Assembly: GCA_964452155.1 (NCBI GenBank)
Contig: CAYVLC010000124.1
Coordinates: 1 to 7,928 of the forward strand
Source: UBA2632 sp964452155
Lineage (GTDB): Bacteria; Bacteroidota; Bacteroidia; Bacteroidales; Dysgonomonadaceae
Direction: 5' to 3'
Length of the DNA: 7,928 nt
Part shown: positions 1 to 5,639 of the stretch, in pieces
Numbering within the stretch: position 1 is the first letter of the stretch
Layout: each line of letters begins with the position of its first letter
Program-made: the position numbers and the translations under genes
The notes under the pieces: model-generated
What the model saw: only the letters and a program-made list of their open reading frames with translations
The model's database searches: none
What the model was told of the DNA's origin: nothing

Positions 1-31
1 AAAGCAACTTCGGAGAGCAATCTAAAAAACT

Positions 32-47
32 TGGCACCTTTTTTGTA
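32..47 (+). promoter_or_regulatory. Sigma-54-like (-24/-12) promoter of htpG
   Basis: The bases TGGCACC, four T, then TTGTA match the sigma-54 consensus TGGCACG-N4-TTGCA at all but two positions. The GG (33-34) and the GT standing for GC (45-46) have the exact 12-nt phase this sigma factor needs. The predicted transcript start is near 58, giving an A-rich leader of about 29 nt. No Bacteroidota housekeeping -7 element (TAnnTTTG) is present between 1 and 86. Any enhancer for an activator would lie upstream of the window. The assignment is inferred from sequence match only; the -12 C is replaced by T, which could weaken the site. Confidence 0.6.
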
Positions 48-86
48 GTGTATATATTAAAACAACAACATAAATATAAAAAAAGT

Positions 87-1988
87 ATGACACAAAAAGG
101 AAAAATAGGGGTTACAACAGATAATATATTCCCCATTATTAAAAAGTTTTTATACAGCGATCACGAAATATTCTTACGCGAATTGGTGTCAAATGCTGTA
201 GATGCAACTCAAAAGTTGAAAACCATTTCTTCTGTAGGAGAATTTAAAGGTGAAATGGGCGATCTTTCAGTGCGCATTTCCATTGATGAAAAAGCCGGTA
301 CTCTTACTATTTCTGATAGAGGAATTGGTATGACTGCAGAGGAGATTGACAAATACATCAATGAGATTGCACTCTCATCGGCCAACGATTTTTTGGATAA
401 ATACAAGGACAATTCAAATGCAATTATTGGTCACTTTGGTTTAGGATTTTATTCTGCTTTTATGGTATCTAAGAAAGTAGAAATAAAAACCTTGTCCTAC
501 AAAAATGACGCCGAGGCTGTAAAATGGACGTGTGAAGGATCTCCCGAATATACACTTGAAAAAATAGAAAAAGAGTCACGTGGTACCGATATTGTACTTC
601 ACATTGACGATGAAAACAAAGAGTTTTTACAAAAAGACAAGATTACCTCTCTTCTCAATAAATATTGTAAGTTTCTACCCATTCCCATTGTTTTTGGTAA
701 AAAACAGGATTGGAAAGATGGCAAAAATGTAGAAACAGACGAGGACAATATAATAAACAATACAACACCGGGGTGGACACGCATGCCTGCCGAACTAAAA
801 GAAGAAGACTACCTCAACTTCTACAGAGAGTTGTATCCCTTTGGAGAAGACCCTCTTTTCTGGATTCACCTAAATGTTGACTATCCATTCAACCTAACAG
901 GGATATTGTATTTCCCTCGCATAAAAAGCAATATGGATTTACAACGAAACAAAATACAGCTATTCAGCAACCAAGTTTTTGTTACAGACTCAGTAGAAGG
1001 AATTGTACCGGAGTTCTTGACCCTACTCCACGGAGTGATTGATTCTCCCGACATACCTCTCAACGTTTCTAGATCGTATCTGCAAAGCGACCACAATGTG
1101 AAAAAGATCTCTAACCATATCAGCAAAAAAGTTGCTGACAGATTGGAGGAAATATTCAAAAAAGATAGGGCCCAATTTGAACAAAAATGGGATAGTTTGA
1201 AACTTTTCATTGAATATGGAATGCTATCGGACGAAAAATTTTATGATAGAGCTAAGGGGTTCACATTGGTAAAAAATATTGATGGGAAACACTTTACACT
1301 TGATGAATACAAAACTCTTATACAAGAAAACCAAACAGACAAAGAAGGCAATCTAACTTACTTGTATGCAAGCAACAAAGAAAACCAGTTTACTTTTATA
1401 GATGCAGCAAAACAAAAAGGATACGACGTACTGTTGATGGACGGACAGCTTGACTCGCATTGGGTAGGACTACTGGAGCAGAAGCTAGAAAAAAGCCGAT
1501 TCATAAGAGTAGATAGTGAAATTGCCGAAAACATTGTTGAGAAAAATGATTCTGCAAAAGTAGAATTGAGCGACAAGCAAAAAGAAAACTTAGACGAGGT
1601 AGTGAAATCGCAGCTTCCTAAAATAGAAAAGACCGAATTCACTGTTGACTACAAAGCACTTGGCAAAGAGGCTAAGCCCATTCAAATAACGCAAAATGAG
1701 TTTTCGAGAAGGATGAAAGAAATGGCACAAATGCAACCAGGAATGGCTTTCTACGGAGAAATGCCCGACACTTACCAAGTAGCACTCAACATAGATAATC
1801 CATTAATAGCAGCTATAATTAGTGAAATTGAAACAAAAGAGAAAGATGACCTCCCACAATATGCATTGAATAACAAAACATTGCACCAACTAATTGATCT
1901 TGCTCTACTTTCGAATGGAATGCTCAAAGGCGAAGCTCTTAATAACTTTATTAAGCGTAATTATGAAGGCCTGGCTACAGATAAATAA
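87..1988 (+). CDS. htpG: HtpG, Hsp90-family ATP-dependent chaperone
   Basis: Cytosolic homodimeric chaperone that remodels client proteins through ATP-driven clamping, usually with DnaK. The product is 633 aa, close to E. coli HtpG (624). The N-terminal GHKL ATPase domain (about 1-215) shows the ATP-site residues E32 and N36 in FLRELVSNAVDA, D77-x-G79-x-G81, and the lid motif GHFGLGFYSAF (115-125). The middle domain (about 225-490) carries R329 in NVSRSYLQSD, the arginine that contacts ATP. The C-terminal dimerisation domain ends in a Bacteroidales-like LIDLALL...ALNNFIKR stretch. ATG 87 is chosen over an in-frame GTG at 48 because family members begin close to MTQKGKIGVTT and because 48 lies upstream of the predicted transcript start. 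There is no Shine-Dalgarno, as usual in this phylum. Oddity: residues 579-592, where Bacteroides HtpG has a charged insertion of about 45-50 residues (from memory), hold only a short linker. It is transcribed alone, with a terminator directly after it. Confidence 0.97.
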   Translation: MTQKGKIGVTTDNIFPIIKKFLYSDHEIFLRELVSNAVDATQKLKTISSVGEFKGEMGDLSVRISIDEKAGTLTISDRGIGMTAEEIDKYINEIALSSANDFLDKYKDNSNAIIGHFGLGFYSAFMVSKKVEIKTLSYKNDAEAVKWTCEGSPEYTLEKIEKESRGTDIVLHIDDENKEFLQKDKITSLLNKYCKFLPIPIVFGKKQDWKDGKNVETDEDNIINNTTPGWTRMPAELKEEDYLNFYRELYPFGEDPLFWIHLNVDYPFNLTGILYFPRIKSNMDLQRNKIQLFSNQVFVTDSVEGIVPEFLTLLHGVIDSPDIPLNVSRSYLQSDHNVKKISNHISKKVADRLEEIFKKDRAQFEQKWDSLKLFIEYGMLSDEKFYDRAKGFTLVKNIDGKHFTLDEYKTLIQENQTDKEGNLTYLYASNKENQFTFIDAAKQKGYDVLLMDGQLDSHWVGLLEQKLEKSRFIRVDSEIAENIVEKNDSAKVELSDKQKENLDEVVKSQLPKIEKTEFTVDYKALGKEAKPIQITQNEFSRRMKEMAQMQPGMAFYGEMPDTYQVALNIDNPLIAAIISEIETKEKDDLPQYALNNKTLHQLIDLALLSNGMLKGEALNNFIKRNYEGLATDK

Positions 1989-2025
1989 TTGTCAGTAAAT
2001 ACAAATAAAGCAAATAAATTTTGAG

Positions 2026-2065
2026 AAAAACCGATGGTATAAATATATCCATCGGTTTTTTATTT
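2026..2065 (+). terminator. Intrinsic terminator of htpG
   Basis: A perfect 12-bp stem pairs 2026-2037 (AAAAACCGATGG) with 2049-2060, closing an 11-nt AT loop. The T run at 2056-2061 continues as TATTT. It lies 38 nt past the htpG stop and before the coaA promoter, so it separates the two genes. Confidence 0.88.
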
Positions 2066-2098
2066 CTATAAAAGAGTGGTAGTTACAAACAAACATTT

Positions 2099-2106
2099 TA
2101 ACTTTG
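2099..2106 (+). promoter_or_regulatory. -7 element of the coaA promoter
   Basis: TAACTTTG is a perfect match to the Bacteroidota -7 consensus TAnnTTTG. The -33 region is weak: only GTGG-like bases lie about 19 nt upstream (2076-2079). Transcription would start near 2111-2113, giving a leader of about 26 nt. This places the in-frame GTG at 2076 inside the promoter and favours ATG 2139 as the start. The same ten bases (TAACTTTGTA) occur at the pnp promoter. Confidence 0.6.
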
Positions 2107-2138
2107 TAACGATATTGATAATTGCAAAATACACCTTT

Positions 2139-3098
2139 ATGAACAAAACTCCCTACCAGGCAACATATTCACCTTTCAGAAGCTTTACAAGAGACCAATG
2201 GAGCAAGCTAGAAGAGCATCCCATGTTTCCTATTTCAGACATCGACCTTACCCAGCTGAAAGGTCTAAACGAACCTTTGACTTTAGAAGAATTGGAAGAG
2301 GTGTATATACCATTGATAAGGCTGCTACAAATACACATAACTCACTACCGTAAACTGCACAACGAGCGAGATGAATTTTTCAGAAACTCCAGCAATAGAG
2401 TTCCATACATTATCGGAATTGCTGGTAGCGTAGCCGCCGGAAAAAGTACAACGGCAAGAGTACTACAAAAACTTTTATCACTAACACCCGAGAGACTAAA
2501 TGTAGAGCTAGTAACAACTGATGGTTTTTTATACTCAAATGCCGAATTGACAAAACGTGGAATATTTAATCGCAAAGGTTTCCCAGAAAGTTACGATGCT
2601 AAAAGTTTAATAGCTTTTCTATCAGCGGCAAAATCGGGCCGACAAATACTCAGTGCGCCCGTATATTCGCACCTATTTTACGATATTATGCCCAACGAAA
2701 CACAAGAAATTAAATATCCCGACATCTTGATTGTAGAAGGCATCAATGTGCTACAGGTTCCCAGAAGTGCTGAGGGCAGGCGAAAGAAACGTGTTTTCGT
2801 ATCAGATTTTTTCGATTTTTCTATCTACGTAGATGCAAGCCATAAAGATTTACGTCAATGGTTTCTTGAAAGATTTTTCACGCTCCAAAAAACAGCATTT
2901 CTTGATCCCGAATCATACTTTCACCAATATGTAAATTTATCTGAGAAACAAAGTATTGATTTTGCCTCGCAAGTATGGGACAATATAAATCTTCCCAATC
3001 TTGAACAGAACATTTTACCCACTCGGTTTAGAGCCGATCTTATTTTGGAAAAAGGCGAGTGTCATTTTGTCAGAGGTGTACGAATAAGAAAAATTTAA
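2139..3098 (+). CDS. coaA: Type I pantothenate kinase (CoaA)
   Basis: Phosphorylates pantothenate with ATP, the first and usually rate-setting step of coenzyme A synthesis, in the cytosol. The 319-aa product is close to E. coli CoaA (316 aa) and aligns along its whole length by eye. It has the Walker A loop GSVAAGKS (96-103, with K102), the TTDGF segment with D128, the RKGFPESYD segment (145-153), PVYSHLFYD with H178, the hydrophobic strand and acidic residue DILIVEG (195-201), VFVSDFFDFSIYVDA (219-233), and the NILPTR segment near the C terminus. R107 matches the position tied to CoA feedback inhibition in E. coli (R106). The start at ATG 2139 (MNKTPYQATYSPF) gives the family length; a longer reading from GTG 2076 would add 21 residues encoded over the promoter. 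It is monocistronic. Uridine kinase, a relative, is excluded by length and the CoaA-specific motifs. From memory, Bacteroides and Porphyromonas rely on the unrelated type III enzyme CoaX. Confidence 0.94.
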   Translation: MNKTPYQATYSPFRSFTRDQWSKLEEHPMFPISDIDLTQLKGLNEPLTLEELEEVYIPLIRLLQIHITHYRKLHNERDEFFRNSSNRVPYIIGIAGSVAAGKSTTARVLQKLLSLTPERLNVELVTTDGFLYSNAELTKRGIFNRKGFPESYDAKSLIAFLSAAKSGRQILSAPVYSHLFYDIMPNETQEIKYPDILIVEGINVLQVPRSAEGRRKKRVFVSDFFDFSIYVDASHKDLRQWFLERFFTLQKTAFLDPESYFHQYVNLSEKQSIDFASQVWDNINLPNLEQNILPTRFRADLILEKGECHFVRGVRIRKI

Positions 3099-3125
3099 AA
3101 CATGACATAATAGCACACATGCAAG

Positions 3126-3161
3126 ATAAACGGTAAATTCTTAAGAGAGTTTACCGTTTAT
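3126..3161. terminator. Shared terminator between convergent coaA and the greA-HIT operon
   Basis: A perfect 12-bp stem (3126-3137 with 3150-3161) continues inward through four more pairs, one of them T-G, to the tetraloop TAAG (3142-3145). It lies 27 nt past the coaA stop and 23 nt past the HIT gene stop. The plus-strand side runs into TTTATTATTTTG, a fair U-rich tail. The minus-strand tail is poorer (TTTATCTTG), so it is more convincing for coaA than for the opposing operon. Confidence 0.8.
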
Positions 3162-3184
3162 TATTTTGTTTGACAAGACATTTT

Positions 3185-3577
3185 TTATAGAAAATCGGAA
3201 ATTCCTTTAGCTATGTTTTTAAATTCATTCTTAGACAATTCGACGCGATAGTTAGACAGATTCATGTCGCCCTCTTTTTGGATAGGTATTAAGTGAATAT
3301 GTGCATGAGGTACCTCAAGGCCTACAACCATCATCCCTACCCTTTTGCAAGAGATAAATTTTTGAATGGCTTTTGCAATCTTTTTAGACAAGAGAATCAT
3401 TTCAGAAAGGGTAGCATCATCTATATCAAATAGATAATCGATTTCTTGCTTCGGAATTACTAATGTGTGACCTTTAGCCAATGGATTAATATCAAGAAAA
3501 GCACAAAACTTTTCGTTTTCATAAATTTTATACGAAGGGATTTCACCCTCAACTATTTTTGTAAAAACTGTGGCCAT
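3185..3577 (-). CDS. HIT-family (histidine triad) nucleotide hydrolase/transferase
   Basis: Small cytosolic enzyme of the HIT superfamily, whose members cleave nucleotide phosphoramidates, AMP-lysine or dinucleoside polyphosphates through a histidine-AMP intermediate. The 130-aa product has the usual length for an Hint-like protein. It begins with the typical TVFTKIVEGEIPSYKIYE strand, has the nucleotide-pocket stretch FLDINPLAKGHTLVIPK (27-43), and ends in the triad HAHIHLIP (H91, H93, H95), with H93 expected to be the nucleophile. The family's usual Gln before the triad is replaced by the segment VVGLEVP (84-90), which I recall as normal for Bacteroidota members. It is the second gene of a probable operon, 33 nt downstream of greA, with no promoter motif visible in the gap. 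The exact substrate cannot be told from sequence, so no gene symbol is given. Confidence 0.93.
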   Translation of the reverse strand: MATVFTKIVEGEIPSYKIYENEKFCAFLDINPLAKGHTLVIPKQEIDYLFDIDDATLSEMILLSKKIAKAIQKFISCKRVGMMVVGLEVPHAHIHLIPIQKEGDMNLSNYRVELSKNEFKNIAKGISDFL

Positions 3578-3610
3578 ACCTTTAATGGATTTTTTCTCAA
3601 TTATGCATTA

Positions 3611-4081
3611 TTAAATTGCTATTTCAATAATCTCAACACTCAAAACACCTGATGGAATAACAATATCAACAACATCACCCACTTTTCTGCCCATTAAGCC
3701 TTGTCCTATAGGTGTGTTTATCGCAATTCTACCTTGCTTAAAATCTGCTTCTGTTTCAGAAACCAATGTATAAGTCATTAGTTTTTGAGTTTTGAGATTT
3801 TTCATGGTTACCGTATTCATAATCTTTACTGTATCAGTACCAATTGCAGTAGAGTCAATGAGCCTGGCAGTAGCCAACACCCCCTTTAGTTGAGATATTT
3901 TTGCCTCCAACATGCCTTGTGCCTCTTTTGCAGCATCGTACTCAGCATTTTCAGATAAGTCGCCCTTGTCTCTTGCTTCTCCAATTTGCCGCGATATTTC
4001 AGGTCTTTTCACCGATTCTAGGTGCGCCAACTCTTCTACAAGTTTACGATATCCCTCTTCAGTCATATATGTGATTTTCAT
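3611..4081 (-). CDS. greA: Transcription elongation factor GreA
   Basis: Binds the secondary channel of RNA polymerase and stimulates cleavage of backtracked RNA, rescuing arrested complexes. The 156-aa product matches the family length (E. coli 158). The N-terminal coiled coil (about 1-76) carries the tip signature GDLSENAEYDAAKE with D41 and E44, the acidic residues that place the catalytic metal. The C-terminal FKBP-like domain (about 80-156) includes the conserved TPIGQGLMGRKVGD segment (123-136). The start MKITYMTEEGY agrees with homologues. It is the first gene of a probable greA-HIT operon. The nearest promoter lies about 130 nt upstream (4209-4239), and a terminator-like hairpin (4137-4198) lies between the two, so expression may be controlled in the leader. 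GreB is unlikely: length and tip sequence fit GreA. Confidence 0.97.
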   Translation of the reverse strand: MKITYMTEEGYRKLVEELAHLESVKRPEISRQIGEARDKGDLSENAEYDAAKEAQGMLEAKISQLKGVLATARLIDSTAIGTDTVKIMNTVTMKNLKTQKLMTYTLVSETEADFKQGRIAINTPIGQGLMGRKVGDVVDIVIPSGVLSVEIIEIAI

Positions 4082-4136
4082 AATTGGAGTTGTTTAGTTT
4101 TTTAGATAATTTTTTTTCATGTTTATATATAATATA

Positions 4137-4198
4137 AGAAGTAAGAGAAAAAATTCTGGCCAATTGTTTTTTAGACCAGAATCACTTCTTTTACTTCT
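4137..4198 (-). terminator. Long leader hairpin upstream of greA with terminator-like core
   Basis: Arms 4137-4159 and 4176-4198 pair over 23 positions around a 16-nt loop. Read as minus-strand RNA, 21 of 23 positions pair (two as G-U), with mismatches only at 4145/4190 and 4151/4184. Read as plus-strand RNA three positions mismatch, so the minus strand fits better. The inner 7-bp stem (AUUCUGG/CCAGAAU) is followed at once by UUUUU, the shape of an intrinsic terminator. It could end the lipoprotein transcript coming from 4255. It also sits just downstream of the only good greA promoter, so it could attenuate greA and release a short leader RNA of about 57 nt (roughly 4203-4147). The inner stem is only moderately GC-rich, so termination may be partial. 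Confidence 0.6.
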
Positions 4199-4208
4199 AT
4201 TATGAGTA

Positions 4209-4239
4209 CAAAGATAATATTTCTTAATTCGATTACAAA
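4209..4239 (-). promoter_or_regulatory. Canonical Bacteroidota promoter for greA
   Basis: Read on the minus strand this is TTTG (4239-4236), exactly 19 nt, then TATCTTTG (4216-4209), a full match to the -33 TTTG / -7 TAnnTTTG consensus. The predicted start is near 4203, giving a 5' leader of about 120 nt whose first bases enter the hairpin at 4198. The promoter lies in the gap just past the lipoprotein stop (4255). I find no second TAnnTTTG motif between the hairpin and greA. Confidence 0.75.
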
Positions 4240-4246
4240 CTATTTC

Positions 4247-4264
4247 TATAGTAATTATAGTAAT
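4247..4264. repeat. Tandem 9-bp duplication over the lipoprotein stop codon
   Basis: TATAGTAAT occurs twice in direct succession (4247-4255 and 4256-4264). The second copy encodes the last two leucine codons of the lipoprotein gene, and its TAA stop (4257-4255 on the minus strand) straddles the junction. It looks like a small slippage duplication; no function is evident. Confidence 0.7.
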
Positions 4265-5418
4265 TCACTGATATATTGATCTAGTTTATCAAAGTCTTCA
4301 ATCCTTTTTATCACATCGCCCTCTTTATTTATCACATAAGCCGTTGGCAATTCTCTCACATTATAACTCTTAAGCAAGAATGAATTTATAGACTCTGGAT
4401 CATGGACAGTGGTCCATGGGAGCTCTACTGACACATTTTTCCAAAAATGAGCATCGGAGTCAAACGATATTTGATAAACAACAAAGTCTTTCGATCTATA
4501 TTTATTATATACACTATTGATAATTTCATTGTGTCTCAAAGAAAAATCTGTTTTGTAGGCAGTAAAATCAAGCAATACAAAGTTTCCTCTAAAAGATGAA
4601 AGATTTGTCGTTTGTCCTTTCACGTTCAAAAGCGATATATCTGGTAGTTGTGATTCTGTAACCGTAAGAGAATTAATGAGGTCGCTCTGTTTTTCTTGTT
4701 GCTTGCGTGCGCGCAAAGCATTCATAGTAAATTCATACAGATGCTTGGTACGTTGTGTTTCGGGATAATATCTACTCCACGAAGTGGCAACAGCCCCAAA
4801 CATAGGGTAATCTTTCTTATCATATGGATCGAAGATCAGGTAATCGTCTATTTTCTGAAAAACCGCATAGTATGCCGCTGCACTTGATGGATTGCCCAAT
4901 ATTAGATTGCTGGCAAAAGTTTTATAAACAGTCAATATTGAATCTACTCCCTCCATAAAGTAAATATCATCTAGCTCTTTGCTCTCATGCTTTGCTATTA
5001 AAGTAGAAATATCAGCTTTTGTAGTACGCTGCATATCGATCACTTTTTTTATCTGCTGGTTGAGGATGTCAGGTTCTATTTCATACGTATTGTACAAATC
5101 AGAAGCATCTGCAGTCAATTGCAGTTTATCGATAGAGTCCACTGCAAAAACAATTATCTGCTCGCCCAGTCTCAATTGATAAAAATCTGGATTGTTGGGA
5201 GCTTGCTCTTTAAATGAAAACTTGCCATTTTCTTTAAGTTTCAGAGAGTCTAAAATCTGAATTCCCCCCAGTCCTCTGTGCTCTAAGTATAGAACCTGAT
5301 CTTGCGCCGAAGCAATTGTGCCATTTATGCTAAAAAACTTCTCCTTAGATGTGCACGAAAACAAAAGCAGTATTGAAACTACTGCAAATAATAGTGTAGA
5401 TGATATCAACTTATTCAT
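4255..5418 (-). CDS. DUF4369/thioredoxin-fold lipoprotein lacking the CxxC motif
   Basis: Predicted envelope lipoprotein of 387 aa. A type II signal peptide (1-21: basic start, hydrophobic core, LLLFS) ends at lipobox cysteine C22. Residues 23-27 (TSKEK) lack the run of acidic residues linked to surface display in this phylum, so a periplasm-facing anchor is more likely. Residues about 29-105 resemble DUF4369, a beta-rich domain commonly fused to TlpA-like domains in Bacteroidota. About 115-250 is a mostly helical linker. Residues about 255-387 form an AhpC/TlpA-like thioredoxin fold with the strand FVLLDFTAY (280-288), VVYQISFD (313-320) and a cis-proline loop ELPTAYVIN (P358). Where TlpA has WCxxC, this protein has K-T290-D-F-S293. 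C22 is the only cysteine in the whole protein, so thiol redox chemistry is excluded. The function is unknown: a binding or chaperone role is possible, disulfide reductase is not. It is monocistronic and divergent from pnp. Confidence 0.9.
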   Translation of the reverse strand: MNKLISSTLLFAVVSILLLFSCTSKEKFFSINGTIASAQDQVLYLEHRGLGGIQILDSLKLKENGKFSFKEQAPNNPDFYQLRLGEQIIVFAVDSIDKLQLTADASDLYNTYEIEPDILNQQIKKVIDMQRTTKADISTLIAKHESKELDDIYFMEGVDSILTVYKTFASNLILGNPSSAAAYYAVFQKIDDYLIFDPYDKKDYPMFGAVATSWSRYYPETQRTKHLYEFTMNALRARKQQEKQSDLINSLTVTESQLPDISLLNVKGQTTNLSSFRGNFVLLDFTAYKTDFSLRHNEIINSVYNKYRSKDFVVYQISFDSDAHFWKNVSVELPWTTVHDPESINSFLLKSYNVRELPTAYVINKEGDVIKRIEDFDKLDQYISELL

Positions 5419-5456
5419 ATTCGATTTTTAAAATATAGTTGTTTTTATAGAATGTG

Positions 5457-5491
5457 CAAATTTATACATTATTTCGCATACTAACACCAAA
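5457..5491 (-). promoter_or_regulatory. Probable promoter of the thioredoxin-fold lipoprotein gene
   Basis: On the minus strand, TAAATTTG (5464-5457) matches the -7 consensus TAnnTTTG. A TTTG lies at 5491-5488, with a 23-nt spacer that is a little longer than the usual 19-21. The predicted start is near 5451, leaving a leader of about 33 nt before ATG 5418. It is back to back with the pnp promoter. Confidence 0.5.
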
Positions 5492-5593
5492 TCTATCAAC
5501 AACTACCAAATAAGTTTCACTTTCTAGACTTAAACATCTTTTTCATTTCCATAAATTATTACCTTGTAGGCTATTAAAATTGAAATTAATATG

Positions 5594-5601
5594 TAACTTT
5601 G
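5594..5601 (+). promoter_or_regulatory. -7 element of the pnp promoter
   Basis: TAACTTTG is a perfect TAnnTTTG match, 38 nt before the pnp ATG. No convincing -33 TTTG is found at 19-21 nt; CTTG at 5563-5566 is 27 nt away. Transcription would start near 5607, giving an A-rich leader of about 33 nt. This leader shows no stem-loop like the one used for PNPase autoregulation in E. coli. The 221-bp gap between the divergent genes (5419-5639) otherwise shows only AT-rich sequence. Confidence 0.6.
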
Positions 5602-5639
5602 TATGATTTTTAGATATAAAATAAAACAATAAAGAATTT

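Noticed and set aside
48..86. Longer HtpG start at GTG 48.
   Set aside because: It would add 13 residues not typical of the family and begins inside the predicted promoter, upstream of the likely transcript start.
881..1210. 109-aa reading frame antisense to htpG, with similar antisense frames at 599-784, 1358-1642 and within pnp.
   Set aside because: These mirror strong genes on the other strand, have low-complexity Ser/Phe/Leu-rich products, no recognisable domain and no promoter motif.
2076..2138. Longer CoaA start at GTG 2076, adding a hydrophobic-looking N terminus.
   Set aside because: The extension lies over a perfect TAnnTTTG element, and ATG 2139 gives the normal family length and N-terminal sequence.
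3578..3650. A separate promoter for the HIT gene in or just before the greA-HIT gap.
   Set aside because: No TAnnTTTG or close variant is present on the minus strand here, so co-transcription with greA is simpler.
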